From assembly GCF_001428255.1 (NCBI RefSeq), contig NZ_LMRW01000001.1, forward strand, positions 644,542 to 708,541: DNA of 64,000 nt, written 5' to 3'. The position numbers were made by a program, and so were the translations under genes. Source of the stretch: Agromyces sp. Soil535 (GTDB taxonomy: Bacteria; Actinomycetota; Actinomycetes; Actinomycetales; Microbacteriaceae). This document shows, in pieces, positions 40,729 through 50,026 of the stretch (the first letter of the stretch is position 1; every line of letters begins with the position of its first letter). The notes below the pieces were generated by a model. The model had not been told where the DNA came from. It saw nothing but the letters and a program-made list of their open reading frames with translations, and searched no databases.

Positions 40729-41694
40729 ATGGACAATCGCAACGAGGTCCGCGAGTTCCTCGTCTCGCGGCGGGCCAAGGTGACCCCGGTGGAGGTCGGC
40801 CTGCCTCCTGGCGGCAACCGCCGCGTCCCGGGCCTGCGCCGCACCGAGGTCGCAGCACTCGCCGGAGTCAGCATCGAGTACTACTCGCGTCTGGAACGCG
40901 GGAGCCTCGCGGGAGCGTCGCCCGGTGTGCTGGACGGAATCGCTCGTGCACTACGGCTGGATGATGCAGAGCGAACCCACCTCTTCGATCTCGCCCGGGC
41001 GGCGGACGGCTCGGCGGCCATCGCACGACCGCGCCGGCGAACCGGGAAATCATGGGTGGTCCGCCCCACCCTGCAATGGGCGCTGGACGCCGTGGTCGCA
41101 GGACCCGCGTTCGTTCGCAACGGCCGCATGGACCTGCTGGCGATGAACCCCCTGGCCCAAGCGTTCTATTCGGAGGCGCTCATCGACCCGCAACGTCCCG
41201 CGAATCTCGCTCGATTCGCCTTTCTGGACGAGCGTTCACTGCGGTTCTACGTGGACTGGGATTCGGTAGCCGATATCACCGTGGCGATCCTCCGCACCGA
41301 GGCCGGACGTGACCCGCACGACAAAGGGCTTCATGACTTGGTCGGCGAGCTCTCCACGCGCAGCGAAGAATTCCGCCGACGCTGGGGCGCGCACAACGTG
41401 CGCCACCACGGAACCGGAGTGAAGCACTACCACCACCCCGTTGCGGGCGACCTCAGCCTCGCATTCGAAGGTCTCGAGATGGCCGCAGAACCGGGTCTCA
41501 CCTTGACCATCTACACCGCAGAACCCGGATCGCCGTCGGAGGAGCGGCTTCGCCTTCTGGCCTCATGGGCGGCATCACACGCCGCAGAGTCGGATGCGCA
41601 GCCGGTTGCAGAGGCGATGCGGCAGGTGGGGGGTTCCGCCAATCATGGGAATCAGGATGCGAATCGAACCCAAGCATCCGGCGGGGCGAACTGA
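40729..41694 (+). CDS. XRE regulator with MmyB-type ligand-binding domain
   Basis: This 321-residue paralogue of the 24616-25521 regulator shares NRRVPGLRRTEVAALAGVS and IEYYSRLERG in the helix-turn-helix, and PANLARFAFLDERSLRFY, LLRTEAGRDPHD... (as ILRTEAGRDPHD), LVGELSTRS and HHPVAGDLSLAFE in the sensor domain. It starts at ATG 40729; earlier in-frame starts lie in the intergenic region. It is divergent from the cyclophilin-like lipoprotein and alcohol dehydrogenase genes and likely controls them. The C-terminal 30 residues after the domain are polar and variable. Confidence 0.87.
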   Translation: MDNRNEVREFLVSRRAKVTPVEVGLPPGGNRRVPGLRRTEVAALAGVSIEYYSRLERGSLAGASPGVLDGIARALRLDDAERTHLFDLARAADGSAAIARPRRRTGKSWVVRPTLQWALDAVVAGPAFVRNGRMDLLAMNPLAQAFYSEALIDPQRPANLARFAFLDERSLRFYVDWDSVADITVAILRTEAGRDPHDKGLHDLVGELSTRSEEFRRRWGAHNVRHHGTGVKHYHHPVAGDLSLAFEGLEMAAEPGLTLTIYTAEPGSPSEERLRLLASWAASHAAESDAQPVAEAMRQVGGSANHGNQDANRTQASGGAN

Positions 41695-41733
41695 TCTGAC
41701 ATCGAACTCGGGCACCGGCATCCATTCGCCGAC

Positions 41734-42552
41734 TCAGGACTGCTCGGGGCGGGGCACCTCGGTGTCGAGGACGCCCTGCGCCGCCTCCGCCCCCCTCTGG
41801 CCCCCACCGTAACCGCGGAGTACGAACGCCAAGCCGACCGCGATCACGGCGCCGGTCAACGGCCCCGCGACGTAGACCCAGTAGTCCGTGAAGTCCAGCC
41901 CGACCAGGTCGGGGCCGAACGTGCGTGCGGGATTCATGGATGCACCCGAGATCGGGCTTCCCCACAGTCCCGCAAGGGCGATGTACGCGCCCACCCCGAG
42001 AGCGCCGATCACCCCGACGTTCTGAGCGCCCGATGCCGTGCCGAGGATGACGCTCACGAGGCCCAGGGTGAGCACCGCCTCCATCAGGAAGGCGTCGAAA
42101 GAGGAGTATCCCTCGGCGGGGTAATTGGAGCCGAACGTGGCGGACACGTGGACGACGGACTGGAGGAACCACGCCGCGAGCGCTGCCCCGGCGAGCTGCG
42201 CCACGATGTAACCCGGCACGCGGCGCCATGGGAAGTCGCCACGAAGCGAGAACGCGAGCGTCACCGCGGGATTGAGGTGTGCGCCTGAGACCTTGCCCAT
42301 GAACAGGATGATGGCCAACACCATCAACCCCGGCGCGACCACGGCGGCGGTGCGGCTGATCGTCTCTGGGAAGGCCTGACTCATCATGCCGCCGCCCGCG
42401 GCGACGAGCACCAGGAAGAAGGTCCCGACCAGCTCGGAGACGAGGCGTCGCCACTCCTGCCTCGGATTCTGGAAGTCCGCGAGCGGCTCGACGACTTCGA
42501 TCTCGAACCATCGCTCGAACATGCCTCGAACTTTGGGGCTCACCTGCGACAT
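41734..42552 (-). CDS. MIP family channel (aquaporin)
   Basis: This complete 272-residue aquaporin has six helices and both half-helix motifs: SGAHLNPAVTLA and SGASMNPARTFGPDL, that is, two intact NPA boxes. Helix 6 is followed by a Gly/Glu-rich tail. The N-terminus has an unusual 45-residue cytoplasmic extension (FERWFEIEVVEPLADFQNPR) of amphipathic nature before the first helix (ELVGTFFLVLVAAGGG). I start at ATG 42552. It lies downstream of the MarR gene on the same strand. Water, glycerol or small solutes are possible substrates. Confidence 0.88.
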   Translation of the reverse strand: MSQVSPKVRGMFERWFEIEVVEPLADFQNPRQEWRRLVSELVGTFFLVLVAAGGGMMSQAFPETISRTAAVVAPGLMVLAIILFMGKVSGAHLNPAVTLAFSLRGDFPWRRVPGYIVAQLAGAALAAWFLQSVVHVSATFGSNYPAEGYSSFDAFLMEAVLTLGLVSVILGTASGAQNVGVIGALGVGAYIALAGLWGSPISGASMNPARTFGPDLVGLDFTDYWVYVAGPLTGAVIAVGLAFVLRGYGGGQRGAEAAQGVLDTEVPRPEQS

Positions 42553-42669
42553 CGTTCCCCCCGAATCACATGCGCTCCGATGCGATCGAGCGCGATTCCA
42601 CCACCGACGACGGCCCTGCAATCGCGAGCATAGACCCGAGAGCAAGAGGCGACAATGAAGTCCTGATTG

Positions 42670-43161
42670 TCAGTCGTCGCATGCCGCGGCGTCATGCCCC
42701 GGCGTATTCGGGTCGGTTGCGGGCTCGTCGACGCCGAGTCGCAGCCGGTCGCAGAGTTCGGTGAGATCGCGCAGCTCGGATTCGTCGAGCGCGTGACCGA
42801 CGTGGCGGTCGATCGCGTCCATATGCGCGAAGGCCACCCGGCGGAAGAGCGCGAAGCCCTCCTCGGTGATGGCGACGATCGTGCCTCGGCCGTCCTCGGG
42901 GTCGTGCGTCTTGGCGACGAGCCCGCGGGCGGCGAGGCGGTCGACGAGCCGGCTCACGCTCGGCTGCGTGATGAGCACCGAGCGGTTGAGGTCCTTCAGG
43001 CGCAGATGGCGCCCGGAGGCCCTGGTGATGTTGAAGAGCACGTCGTACTCGTTGAGCGAGATGATCTCGCTGGGGAACTCCGCCGCGAGCGCCCGCATGA
43101 TCGTGACCTGGGCACGGAACAGCGATTCCCATGCAGCGACCGTGATCGCGCGTTCCGCCAC
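42670..43161 (-). CDS. MarR family transcriptional regulator
   Basis: This 163-residue regulator has the helix-turn-helix ISLNEYDVLFNITRA, LKDLNRSVLITQPSVSRLV and the wing KTHDPEDGRGTIVAITEEG with the conserved DxRG turn. I choose GTG 43161, preceded by GGGGAG. Longer frames are shadows. AT-rich DNA upstream (43338-43360, with TATATT on the minus strand) probably holds its promoter. The aquaporin gene follows on the same strand after 117 bases and could be its target. Confidence 0.83.
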   Translation of the reverse strand: MAERAITVAAWESLFRAQVTIMRALAAEFPSEIISLNEYDVLFNITRASGRHLRLKDLNRSVLITQPSVSRLVDRLAARGLVAKTHDPEDGRGTIVAITEEGFALFRRVAFAHMDAIDRHVGHALDESELRDLTELCDRLRLGVDEPATDPNTPGHDAAACDD

Positions 43162-43374
43162 CCTCGGCTCCCCTCGACGTACTCGACGCCCGACCTGACG
43201 ACCGGACTGATCCAAGGATAGGGAACCTGCGGCGGGAACGGGTGAGGGCCGGTCGTAGAGGCTGACGACCGGCCCTCTCCCTTGCACCAAGAGTGTCCTG
43301 CAATCACATTCCGCACCGACCGCCACAGCAAACAGTCGGTGCGTAATGAATATATAACGGATCGGTAACGGGCG

Positions 43375-44991
43375 CTAGTTATCGTTCCGTGATTTTTCTC
43401 GAGGTGGGGATTTGCTCGCTCGGATGAGGTCGGCAGCGCGTTCGGCGATCATGACGGTCGGCGCGTGGGTGTGTCCGCGGATGATCCGCGGCATCACCGA
43501 CGCGTCCACCACCCGCAGCCCGTCCAGGCCGCGGACACGCAGCTCACAGTCCACCACCGCGGCATCGTCGCTGCCCATGCGGCAGGTGCCGACAGGGTGG
43601 TATGCCGTCTGGGCGTGTTCCCGAATGAGCGTCGCCACCGTCGCGTCATCGACCTTGCCCGGGTATGGCGCCATGGGGGCACCGATGTAGGGACGCAGGG
43701 CCGCGGTGTCGCACAGCCGCTCGGCGATGCGCGCGCCGGCAACAAGACCGCGCAGGTCCGACTCGGCAGTGAGGTAGCCCGGGTCGATGACCGGCGGCTC
43801 CGCCGGGTCGCCACTGGAAAGGCGTATGTCGCCGTGGCTGTCCGGTTGCAGGAGCTCCACCCCCAAGGTCAGCCCGTGGGCCGGTGGCGGTGTCAGACCC
43901 CCGCCCAACAGCGGTACCGGAAGCCAGACAAGCTCGAGATCGGGGGCGGCCAAAGCCGGGTCGCTGCGGACGAAGGCGACTGCCTCGTTCACGCTGGAGG
44001 TGAGCATCCCGCGGCGCGTGAGCAGGAACCGGACCAGTTGGACCGGGGAGTCGGCCGCGACGAGCGTGATCGGCTTCGGGCAGTGAACGACGACGCCGGC
44101 GGCCAGGTGGTCCTGGAGGTTCGCACCGACCCCCACCAGGTCGTGGCGCGGCTCCACGCCGGCAGCCCGCAGCTGGTCGGCATCGCCGATACCGGAGAGC
44201 ATGAGCAGCTGCGGTGAGTTGATGGTGCCGGCGCTGAGGATCACCTCGCGGGAGGCGCTCATTCGCTGGGTCACCCCGGCCGCATCCCGGTACTCCACGC
44301 CGGTGGCACGGGTCCCGTCGAGCAGAATCCGCAGGGCGTGAGCCCCGGTGAGGACGGTGAGGTTATGCCGCCTCCTCGCGGGGCGCAAGTAGGCGTCCGC
44401 GGCGCTGTGCCGCAACCCCCGGCGCTGGGTCACCGCCGTCGGGGCATATCCGGTGTTGTCCGGTTCGTTGAGTTCGCCGAGACGGCGCAGGTCCAGCTCG
44501 GCGCATGCAGCCAGGAACGCCGATGTGGTCGGGTTGGGGTCGCGCAGCTCGGAGATGAATTGGGGGCCCGAGGTGCCATACACCCCGCCGATATTGCTCC
44601 CCACACGGCGCTCGGCCCGCTGGAAGTACGGCACCACCTCGTCATAGGACCAGCCGGGACAGCTCTGCGCCCAGCCGTCGTAATCGGCGCGGTGCCCACG
44701 TGTCCACGCCTGCCCGTTGATCGATGACGAACCGCCGAGGGTCTTGCCACGCGGCCAGTACAGCGCTCGATCCGACAGCTGCGGCTGCTTGGTCGTGCGG
44801 TAGTTCCAGTCGTACTCGGTCAGGAAGAGTCTGGTGAACGCCGCCGGTATGCGGATCTCCCGCTTGCGGTCCGGCCCGCCGGCCTCAAGCAGTGCAACCT
44901 GGCACGCGGGGTCGGCCGAGAGCCGGTTGGCCAGTACGCAGCCCGCCGACCCGGCGCCCACGATGACGTAGTGATACGTTCCGGCAGCCAT
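43375..44991 (-). CDS. GMC family FAD-dependent oxidoreductase (alcohol/choline dehydrogenase type)
   Basis: The enzyme has 538 residues. The FAD motif YVIVGAGSAGCVLANRLS opens the protein, followed by LLEAGG and the GMC signature PRGKTLGGSSSINGQ (signature 1) and SAGTINSPQLLMLSGIG (signature 2). The catalytic His is in YHPVGTCRMG. The second active-site residue is His in GHTHAPTVMIAE, where choline-dehydrogenase-like enzymes usually have Asn (TNAP). ATG 44991 is chosen over GTG 45009. It is the last gene of a minus-strand series with a hydrolase, IclR and a permease, and its alcohol substrate is unknown. Confidence 0.87.
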   Translation of the reverse strand: MAAGTYHYVIVGAGSAGCVLANRLSADPACQVALLEAGGPDRKREIRIPAAFTRLFLTEYDWNYRTTKQPQLSDRALYWPRGKTLGGSSSINGQAWTRGHRADYDGWAQSCPGWSYDEVVPYFQRAERRVGSNIGGVYGTSGPQFISELRDPNPTTSAFLAACAELDLRRLGELNEPDNTGYAPTAVTQRRGLRHSAADAYLRPARRRHNLTVLTGAHALRILLDGTRATGVEYRDAAGVTQRMSASREVILSAGTINSPQLLMLSGIGDADQLRAAGVEPRHDLVGVGANLQDHLAAGVVVHCPKPITLVAADSPVQLVRFLLTRRGMLTSSVNEAVAFVRSDPALAAPDLELVWLPVPLLGGGLTPPPAHGLTLGVELLQPDSHGDIRLSSGDPAEPPVIDPGYLTAESDLRGLVAGARIAERLCDTAALRPYIGAPMAPYPGKVDDATVATLIREHAQTAYHPVGTCRMGSDDAAVVDCELRVRGLDGLRVVDASVMPRIIRGHTHAPTVMIAERAADLIRASKSPPREKSRNDN

Positions 44992-45141
44992 CAGATCTTC
45001 TGTTCCCACTATGGGTGGGCAGCCCTCCCCAGCCAGTTCTACCGCCGGGTGAACGAGGTGGCAAGGAGCGCCGAGGCCGAGCCGGGGTCGACGTCGACGC
45101 CGACCTCGGGCGGGACCTTGCCGATGCTGGTGTGACAGGGC

Positions 45142-46005
45142 TCACGCGGAGAGGAACTCCGCGACGGCGGAGGCGGCTTGCGTTCTGCCCGGGCCGATCC
45201 AGAACAGGTGGCTGGGAGCGTCGAGCTCCTTGAGGGTCGCACCCGGGATGCGTGCGGCGAAGTCCTCGGCGTGCGCGAACGATACGGCCGCATCATTCCG
45301 GGACGCGGTGACCAGGGTTGGACAGGCCACCCGGGAGATCGCGGCGAGGCGTGACGGCGCAGCGTTCCGTCGCCCCTGCCGGAGGTCGTGTGCAAAGCCG
45401 CTGCCGGATCCCATGCTCTGGAACAGCGCCCGCGCGTCCGCCAAGTCCGAGACGGTCAGATCGCCCCACCACTGATCGAGGGGAAGCTTCGACAACGGGG
45501 CCATCATCCGACGCAGCCCGGTGTCGGATCGCACCATCCTTCGGATCATCGACCACGTCAGACCCTGGAGAAGCGGGGAGAACACGATCGGGCGGCCGAG
45601 CGCTTCTGCGCGTGAATCGGGGTAGGGAAGCGTCGATGGAGCGCAGCTGTGCAAGGCGAGTCCTGGCGACGCGAGCTGCGGATCGGCCGCGACCTCGAGG
45701 GCTTGCAGGCCCCCGCCGGAGACTCCGACCACCGCGGCGACTTCAGCCACGTCGAGTTCGCGACAGACTTCGCGAACCAGCGGCACGAACTGCGCGGGGG
45801 TGAGCGCGCCGACCCGCGTCGCGCCGTACCCGGGACGTGAGAACGAGATCAACGCGTAGCCGAGGTCCGTGTAGAGATCCCATCCGCAATCGCTGCGCGC
45901 CGAGCAGTGGCCACCGGGAAAGAACAGCACCGGGGGCCTCTCTCCCGGCACGTGGACGACCTCCACCGGGCCTGCAGACGTGCTGACGACCCTTCCCGCA
46001 TCCAT
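45142..46005 (-). CDS. Alpha/beta hydrolase
   Basis: This 287-residue hydrolase has the oxyanion region FFPGGHCSA, the nucleophile elbow GVSGGGL (Ser of GxSxG), the acid Asp in TASRNDAAVSFAHAE and the catalytic His in DAPSHLFWIGPG. The cap region between residues 130 and 215 is moderately long. No signal peptide. It starts at ATG 46005, 65 bases after the IclR gene on the same strand. Longer in-frame sequence upstream is a shadow of the IclR and permease genes. Substrate unknown, possibly an ester or lactone of the same pathway as the GMC enzyme. Confidence 0.85.
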   Translation of the reverse strand: MDAGRVVSTSAGPVEVVHVPGERPPVLFFPGGHCSARSDCGWDLYTDLGYALISFSRPGYGATRVGALTPAQFVPLVREVCRELDVAEVAAVVGVSGGGLQALEVAADPQLASPGLALHSCAPSTLPYPDSRAEALGRPIVFSPLLQGLTWSMIRRMVRSDTGLRRMMAPLSKLPLDQWWGDLTVSDLADARALFQSMGSGSGFAHDLRQGRRNAAPSRLAAISRVACPTLVTASRNDAAVSFAHAEDFAARIPGATLKELDAPSHLFWIGPGRTQAASAVAEFLSA

Positions 46006-46070
46006 TGGCCGAGTCTGACAGGTCGAGCCCCATCCACGGCAGCTCAGGATGCTGCGAGCGCCATCGTGGA

Positions 46071-46781
46071 TCAGCTGAGCAGCGGCCCGAGCCGCGTCGC
46101 CCCGTCGCGGAGCTCGTCGAGCAGGCGCCCCGGATGCTCCACCAACTCGGTGGGGGCGCAGAGGCTGAGCGCGGCGACGAGCCTGCCGTCGCCGTCGCGG
46201 ATCGGATAGGCGAGGCATCCGCGCGCCGGGTCGAAGGCGCCCGTCTGCACGGCGAACCCGCGGGCGAGCGTCTCGGCGACGAAGCCCTCGCTGGCCGCGA
46301 GCGCATCCCGCCGCGACTCGGCGAGCAGCAGGCGTCCCATCGCCGAGGCCTCGAGGTCGCGTGTCAGCCGTGCGGCATCCGACAGCCCGAAGTCGGGATC
46401 CTCGTCGAGGATGCGCAGCACCGAGCCGGCGTAGCCCGCGAGATGCACGCCGCCCCGCACGTGTGCGCGCACCGCCGACACGATGGTGCGCACGGCCTGC
46501 GAAGGCCTGGCCGGCGTCACGAGGTGCGCGAGCTCCGCGACCTTGCGCCCGAGCGCGAACCCCGACAGGTCGCCGAGGCGCACGAGGTACTCCTCCTGCA
46601 CGAGCAGGTTGAGGAGCCGGTAGGCGGTGGCTCGCGGCATCCGGAGGTTGGCCGAGATCTCCCGCGCGGTGACGCCGGGGCCGCACAGTGCGACCTCCTC
46701 GAGCACCGTGAACGCGCTGTGGATCGCCCTGGGCTGCCGTGCGTGCAGCCCCGGTTCGGCGGCCGCGCGCTCAATCGCCAC
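46071..46781 (-). CDS. IclR family transcriptional regulator
   Basis: This 236-residue regulator has the IclR helix-turn-helix (AFTVLEEVALCGPGVTAREI, ANLRMPRATAYRLLNLLV, wing EYLVRLGDLSGFALGRKV) and the effector domain ending ARGCLAYPIRDGDGRLVAALSL. Its start overlaps the end of the upstream permease gene by 11 bases, so the two are one transcription unit. It probably controls the divergent pair of APC permeases and associated enzymes. An inverted repeat lies in their shared upstream region at 48366-48413. Confidence 0.87.
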   Translation of the reverse strand: MAIERAAAEPGLHARQPRAIHSAFTVLEEVALCGPGVTAREISANLRMPRATAYRLLNLLVQEEYLVRLGDLSGFALGRKVAELAHLVTPARPSQAVRTIVSAVRAHVRGGVHLAGYAGSVLRILDEDPDFGLSDAARLTRDLEASAMGRLLLAESRRDALAASEGFVAETLARGFAVQTGAFDPARGCLAYPIRDGDGRLVAALSLCAPTELVEHPGRLLDELRDGATRLGPLLS

Positions 46782-48303
46782 GGCGGCTCCGGTCCGGCTC
46801 CTCGCCCACCCACTCCGCGGCCGGGATGCCGCCGAGCACGTCGCCCGCGACCGCGTGGTCGTAGACCCCGATCGCGTGGCGGAGCCACGGCCGGCGCAGC
46901 ATCCGCTCGCGGGTGAATGCGATGCCCACCGCGAGCAGCACGACGAAGCCCGACACGCCGAAGGCCCGGTCGCCGCCGCTCTCCTCCACGAGGTAGAGCA
47001 CGGCCATCCCGGTCAGCGCCACGGCCGCCACGGCCGCCTTCACGAGCGGCCATGCCGTGAGCTCCCCGATGCGGTAGAGGAAGACCGGGGCGGCCACGCA
47101 GGCGAGCACGTACGCGAGGATGTACCCCGCCGCCGCGAGGATGATGAGCACGGTCATGGCCGCCCACACGCCGCCGATCGCGACGATCATGAGCACCGGC
47201 ACCACGGTCACCACCGGCAGCGCGACGACGCTCGCGACGAACGGCGTGCGGTGCCGCGGATGCGTCGTGCCGAGGGAGGCCGGCAGCAGCCCCTCGCGGC
47301 CCATCGAGAACAGCACGCGCACAAGCGCCGTCGACGAGGCCACCGCGCACGCGAACAGCGACGTGGCGATGCTCACGTCGAGCACGAACCCCGCCCACGG
47401 CACGCCGAACGCGGCTGCGAGGTCGTTCGCGGGCGACGCGCTCGTGGCCGGATCGAGCCCGGTCACGTCGAATCCGACGATCTGCGCCGACGTGGCGCCC
47501 AGGTAGAGCAGGCCCGAGAGCAGCACCGTCCAGGTGATGGCGCGCGGCACGTTCGCGAATGGCCGCTTCGCCTCCACCCCGAGTGCGGCGGAGCTCTCGA
47601 AGCCCACGAACGCGGTGATGGCGAGGGTCGCGGCGACGGCGAAGGCCTGCACGTCGAACGGCGGCGGCTCGAGCACGAGCGCCGGAACGCGACCGGCGTT
47701 GGACGCGAGCACGGCCACGATCAGGCCGACGATGAGGGCCACCGAGGTCGCCTCCACGAGCAGCGTGACGCGGGTGGACAGCCGGATGCCGCGGGCGAGC
47801 ACCAGGAAGCACACGACGCCGAGCACGACCACGGCGGCAGCGCCGAGGAGCATGGGATCGAGGCTCGCCTCGGGCATGAGCCGCGTCACGAGGAACACCA
47901 TGTAGTAACCCGCGCCCGCCAGCGCGAACATCGCGATGAAGGCGTAGCCGATGAGCAGGCCGATGCCGGCGACGAACGCCGGCGCCGTGCCGAGGCCGCG
48001 GGCCACGAACGTGTAGAGCGAGCCGGTGGCCGCCATCCTCCGGGTGAACTCGTTGATGGTGCTCGCGGTGAGCAGGGCGATCACGAGAGCGGCGGCGATG
48101 GCCGGGAGGCTCACGCCTCCTGCAACCGCCGACACGAGAAAGGGGGTCGTGAACGCGGCGCCGGCCGGCGCCACGGCCGACACCGACTGCGCCAGCACGT
48201 CGGCGAACCCGACGCTGCGTCGGGCGAGCCCAGCGAGGGGGGACCGGGCGGCGAGTCCCTCGACCGGCTCGGGCCGGGCGATCGCGCGGGCGAGTGCGTC
48301 CAT
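46771..48303 (-). CDS. APC family amino acid/amine permease
   Basis: The 510-residue transporter has 12 or more membrane helices. The APC N-terminal signature appears as GFADVLAQSVSAVAPAGAAF, and helix 6 as FVGFESSAALGVEAKRPFANV, the conserved FxGFExxAxxxxE motif. Soluble ends are short. The N-terminal ARPEPVEGLAARSP looks like repeat-derived coding sequence. It starts at ATG 48303 and is divergent from a second APC permease linked to copper amine oxidase, so an amine or amino acid substrate is likely. Confidence 0.85.
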   Translation of the reverse strand: MDALARAIARPEPVEGLAARSPLAGLARRSVGFADVLAQSVSAVAPAGAAFTTPFLVSAVAGGVSLPAIAAALVIALLTASTINEFTRRMAATGSLYTFVARGLGTAPAFVAGIGLLIGYAFIAMFALAGAGYYMVFLVTRLMPEASLDPMLLGAAAVVVLGVVCFLVLARGIRLSTRVTLLVEATSVALIVGLIVAVLASNAGRVPALVLEPPPFDVQAFAVAATLAITAFVGFESSAALGVEAKRPFANVPRAITWTVLLSGLLYLGATSAQIVGFDVTGLDPATSASPANDLAAAFGVPWAGFVLDVSIATSLFACAVASSTALVRVLFSMGREGLLPASLGTTHPRHRTPFVASVVALPVVTVVPVLMIVAIGGVWAAMTVLIILAAAGYILAYVLACVAAPVFLYRIGELTAWPLVKAAVAAVALTGMAVLYLVEESGGDRAFGVSGFVVLLAVGIAFTRERMLRRPWLRHAIGVYDHAVAGDVLGGIPAAEWVGEEPDRSRRGD

Positions 48304-48365
48304 GTTGCTCTCCCTCTTCGCCCGTACGGGCGGTGAGCAGCCGATGCTAAGCGCCGCGCGTTTCG

Positions 48366-48413
48366 GCCGTCTCGCGTTCGTGTTTCGGGCTTGTGACCGC
48401 GAAACGAGACGGC
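48366..48413. promoter_or_regulatory. Nested inverted repeat between divergent permease genes
   Basis: GCCGTCTCG (48366-48374) pairs with CGAGACGGC (48405-48413), and inside it GTTTCG (48382-48387) pairs with CGAAAC (48400-48405). The location between the two APC permease genes suits an IclR-type operator, though a dispersed palindromic element is also possible. It is followed at once by a GCGGCATCCG hairpin. Confidence 0.45.
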
Positions 48414-48416
48414 GCA

Positions 48417-48444
48417 GCGGCATCCGTCCCACTCCGGATGCCGC
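48417..48444. repeat. GCGGCATCCG/CGGATGCCGC hairpin
   Basis: GCGGCATCCG (48417-48426) and CGGATGCCGC (48435-48444) are exact arms with an 8-base loop. It lies in a divergent intergenic region, 80 bases upstream of the plus-strand permease, so it is not at a gene end. Confidence 0.6.
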
Positions 48445-48526
48445 ACACTTCACGACCGGGGCACACCGAGGCAACACGCCGCAACGAGGCTGGGCATCCC
48501 ATCCCTCGTCCCCGCTGGAGTCCACC

Positions 48527-50023
48527 ATGACCGCAACCAACCAGTCGGCCGGAACCTCGACCGACACCGAGCGCCCGCAGCACGGACGCACCCTCACCGG
48601 CTCCCTCGGCGTCACCGCGATCGTCTTCATGGTCGTCGCCGCTGCCGCACCGCTCACCGTCGTCGGCGGTGCCGCGCCGCTCGGCATCCTCCTCGGCAAC
48701 GGCGTCGGATACCCGGCGATGTTCGCCATCTCCGCCATCGTGCTGCTGCTCTTCTCCGTCGGCCTCGCGACCATGGCGAAGCACGTGCCGAAGCCCGGCG
48801 CCTTCTTCACCTTCGTCGGCTACGGCCTCGGCCGGCCGATGGGGCTCGCCACGGCATACCTCGCGCTCCTCACGTACACGACCATCCAGGTCGCGGTGTA
48901 CGGCTACATGGGCTACGTCCTCGAGGTCACGGTCACCGGCCTCGGCGGGCCGGACCTGCCGTGGTACCTCTACGCGCTCGCCGTCATCGGCCTGGTCGGC
49001 ATCCTCGGCTACCGGCACATCGAGCTGAGCTCGAAGGTGCTCGGAGTGATGCTCGTCGGCGAGATCCTCATCGTGCTCGCGCTCGTCGCAGCGGTCGTGG
49101 CATCCGGCGGTGCCGAGGGCCTCTCGCTCGCGCCGTTCGAGCCCGCGAACATCGTGTCGGGCGCGCCCGGCGTCGGCCTCATGTTCGCGATCGCCGCGTT
49201 CATCGGCTTCGAGGCGACGGCGATCTTCCGCGACGAGGCCAAGAACCCGAGCCGCACCATCCCGATCGCGACCTACGTCGCCGTCATCGGCATCGGCGTC
49301 TTCTACACGCTCGCCTCGTGGGCGCTCGTGATGGCGTGGGGCCCGAGCGGCGTCGTCGAGGCGGCTGCGGCCGACCCCGGTGCCATGGTCATCATCACGA
49401 CCCTCAACTACCTCGGCCCGATCGGCGAGGTGATCATCAACGTGCTCCTCATCACGAGCATGTTCGCGTGCGTGCTGTCGTTCCACAACGTCATCACCCG
49501 CTACCAGCACTCGATGTCGACCGCGGGAGTGCTGCCCCGCCGCCTCGGCGACGTGCACCACCGCCACCTCTCGCCGCACACCTCCTCGCTCGTGCAGACG
49601 GCGACCGCGGCCGTGTTCATCGTTGCCTTCGCGGTGCTCGGCCTCGACCCGGTGCTCGCCGTCTTCACGTGGTTCTCCGGCGTCGCGACCCTCGCGATCG
49701 CGATCCTCATGGCGATCACGAGCGTCGCGGTCATCGTCTACTTCACGCGCAAGCGGCGGGGCGTGGCAAGCCTCTGGCACACGGTGATCGCTCCGACGCT
49801 CGGGCTCATCGGGCTCGTAGGCTCGGCGGTCATCATCACGGCCTACTTCCCGATGCTCGTCGGCGACGTCGACGCCGAGGGCGTGCCGGTCTTCGGCGCG
49901 CTGAGCCTTTCGCTGATCGCCGTCATCCTGCTCACGCCCGTCGCCGGCTACGTGCAGGCGATGGTGCTGAAGGCACGCGACCAGAAGGCGTACGAGCGCA
50001 TCACCGAGGCGATCGGCGGATGA
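48527..50023 (+). CDS. APC family permease linked to amine oxidase
   Basis: The 498-residue transporter has about 12 membrane helices. APC features are VFMVVAAAAPLTVVGGAAPLG in helix 1, GFEATAIFRDEAKNPSRTIP in helix 6, and MFACVLSFHNVITRYQHSM. It starts at ATG 48527 after CTGGAG. The copper amine oxidase gene follows after a hairpin 97 bases on, so this permease most likely imports a primary amine. It is related to, but clearly different from, the divergent permease at 46771-48303. Confidence 0.87.
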   Translation: MTATNQSAGTSTDTERPQHGRTLTGSLGVTAIVFMVVAAAAPLTVVGGAAPLGILLGNGVGYPAMFAISAIVLLLFSVGLATMAKHVPKPGAFFTFVGYGLGRPMGLATAYLALLTYTTIQVAVYGYMGYVLEVTVTGLGGPDLPWYLYALAVIGLVGILGYRHIELSSKVLGVMLVGEILIVLALVAAVVASGGAEGLSLAPFEPANIVSGAPGVGLMFAIAAFIGFEATAIFRDEAKNPSRTIPIATYVAVIGIGVFYTLASWALVMAWGPSGVVEAAAADPGAMVIITTLNYLGPIGEVIINVLLITSMFACVLSFHNVITRYQHSMSTAGVLPRRLGDVHHRHLSPHTSSLVQTATAAVFIVAFAVLGLDPVLAVFTWFSGVATLAIAILMAITSVAVIVYFTRKRRGVASLWHTVIAPTLGLIGLVGSAVIITAYFPMLVGDVDAEGVPVFGALSLSLIAVILLTPVAGYVQAMVLKARDQKAYERITEAIGG

Positions 50024-50026
50024 CAC

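Noticed and set aside
33619..43161. Integrated element at tRNA-Arg
   Set aside because: No integrase, no duplicated tRNA 3' end and no phage or conjugation genes were seen in the following 10 kb, although the gene mix is accessory-like.
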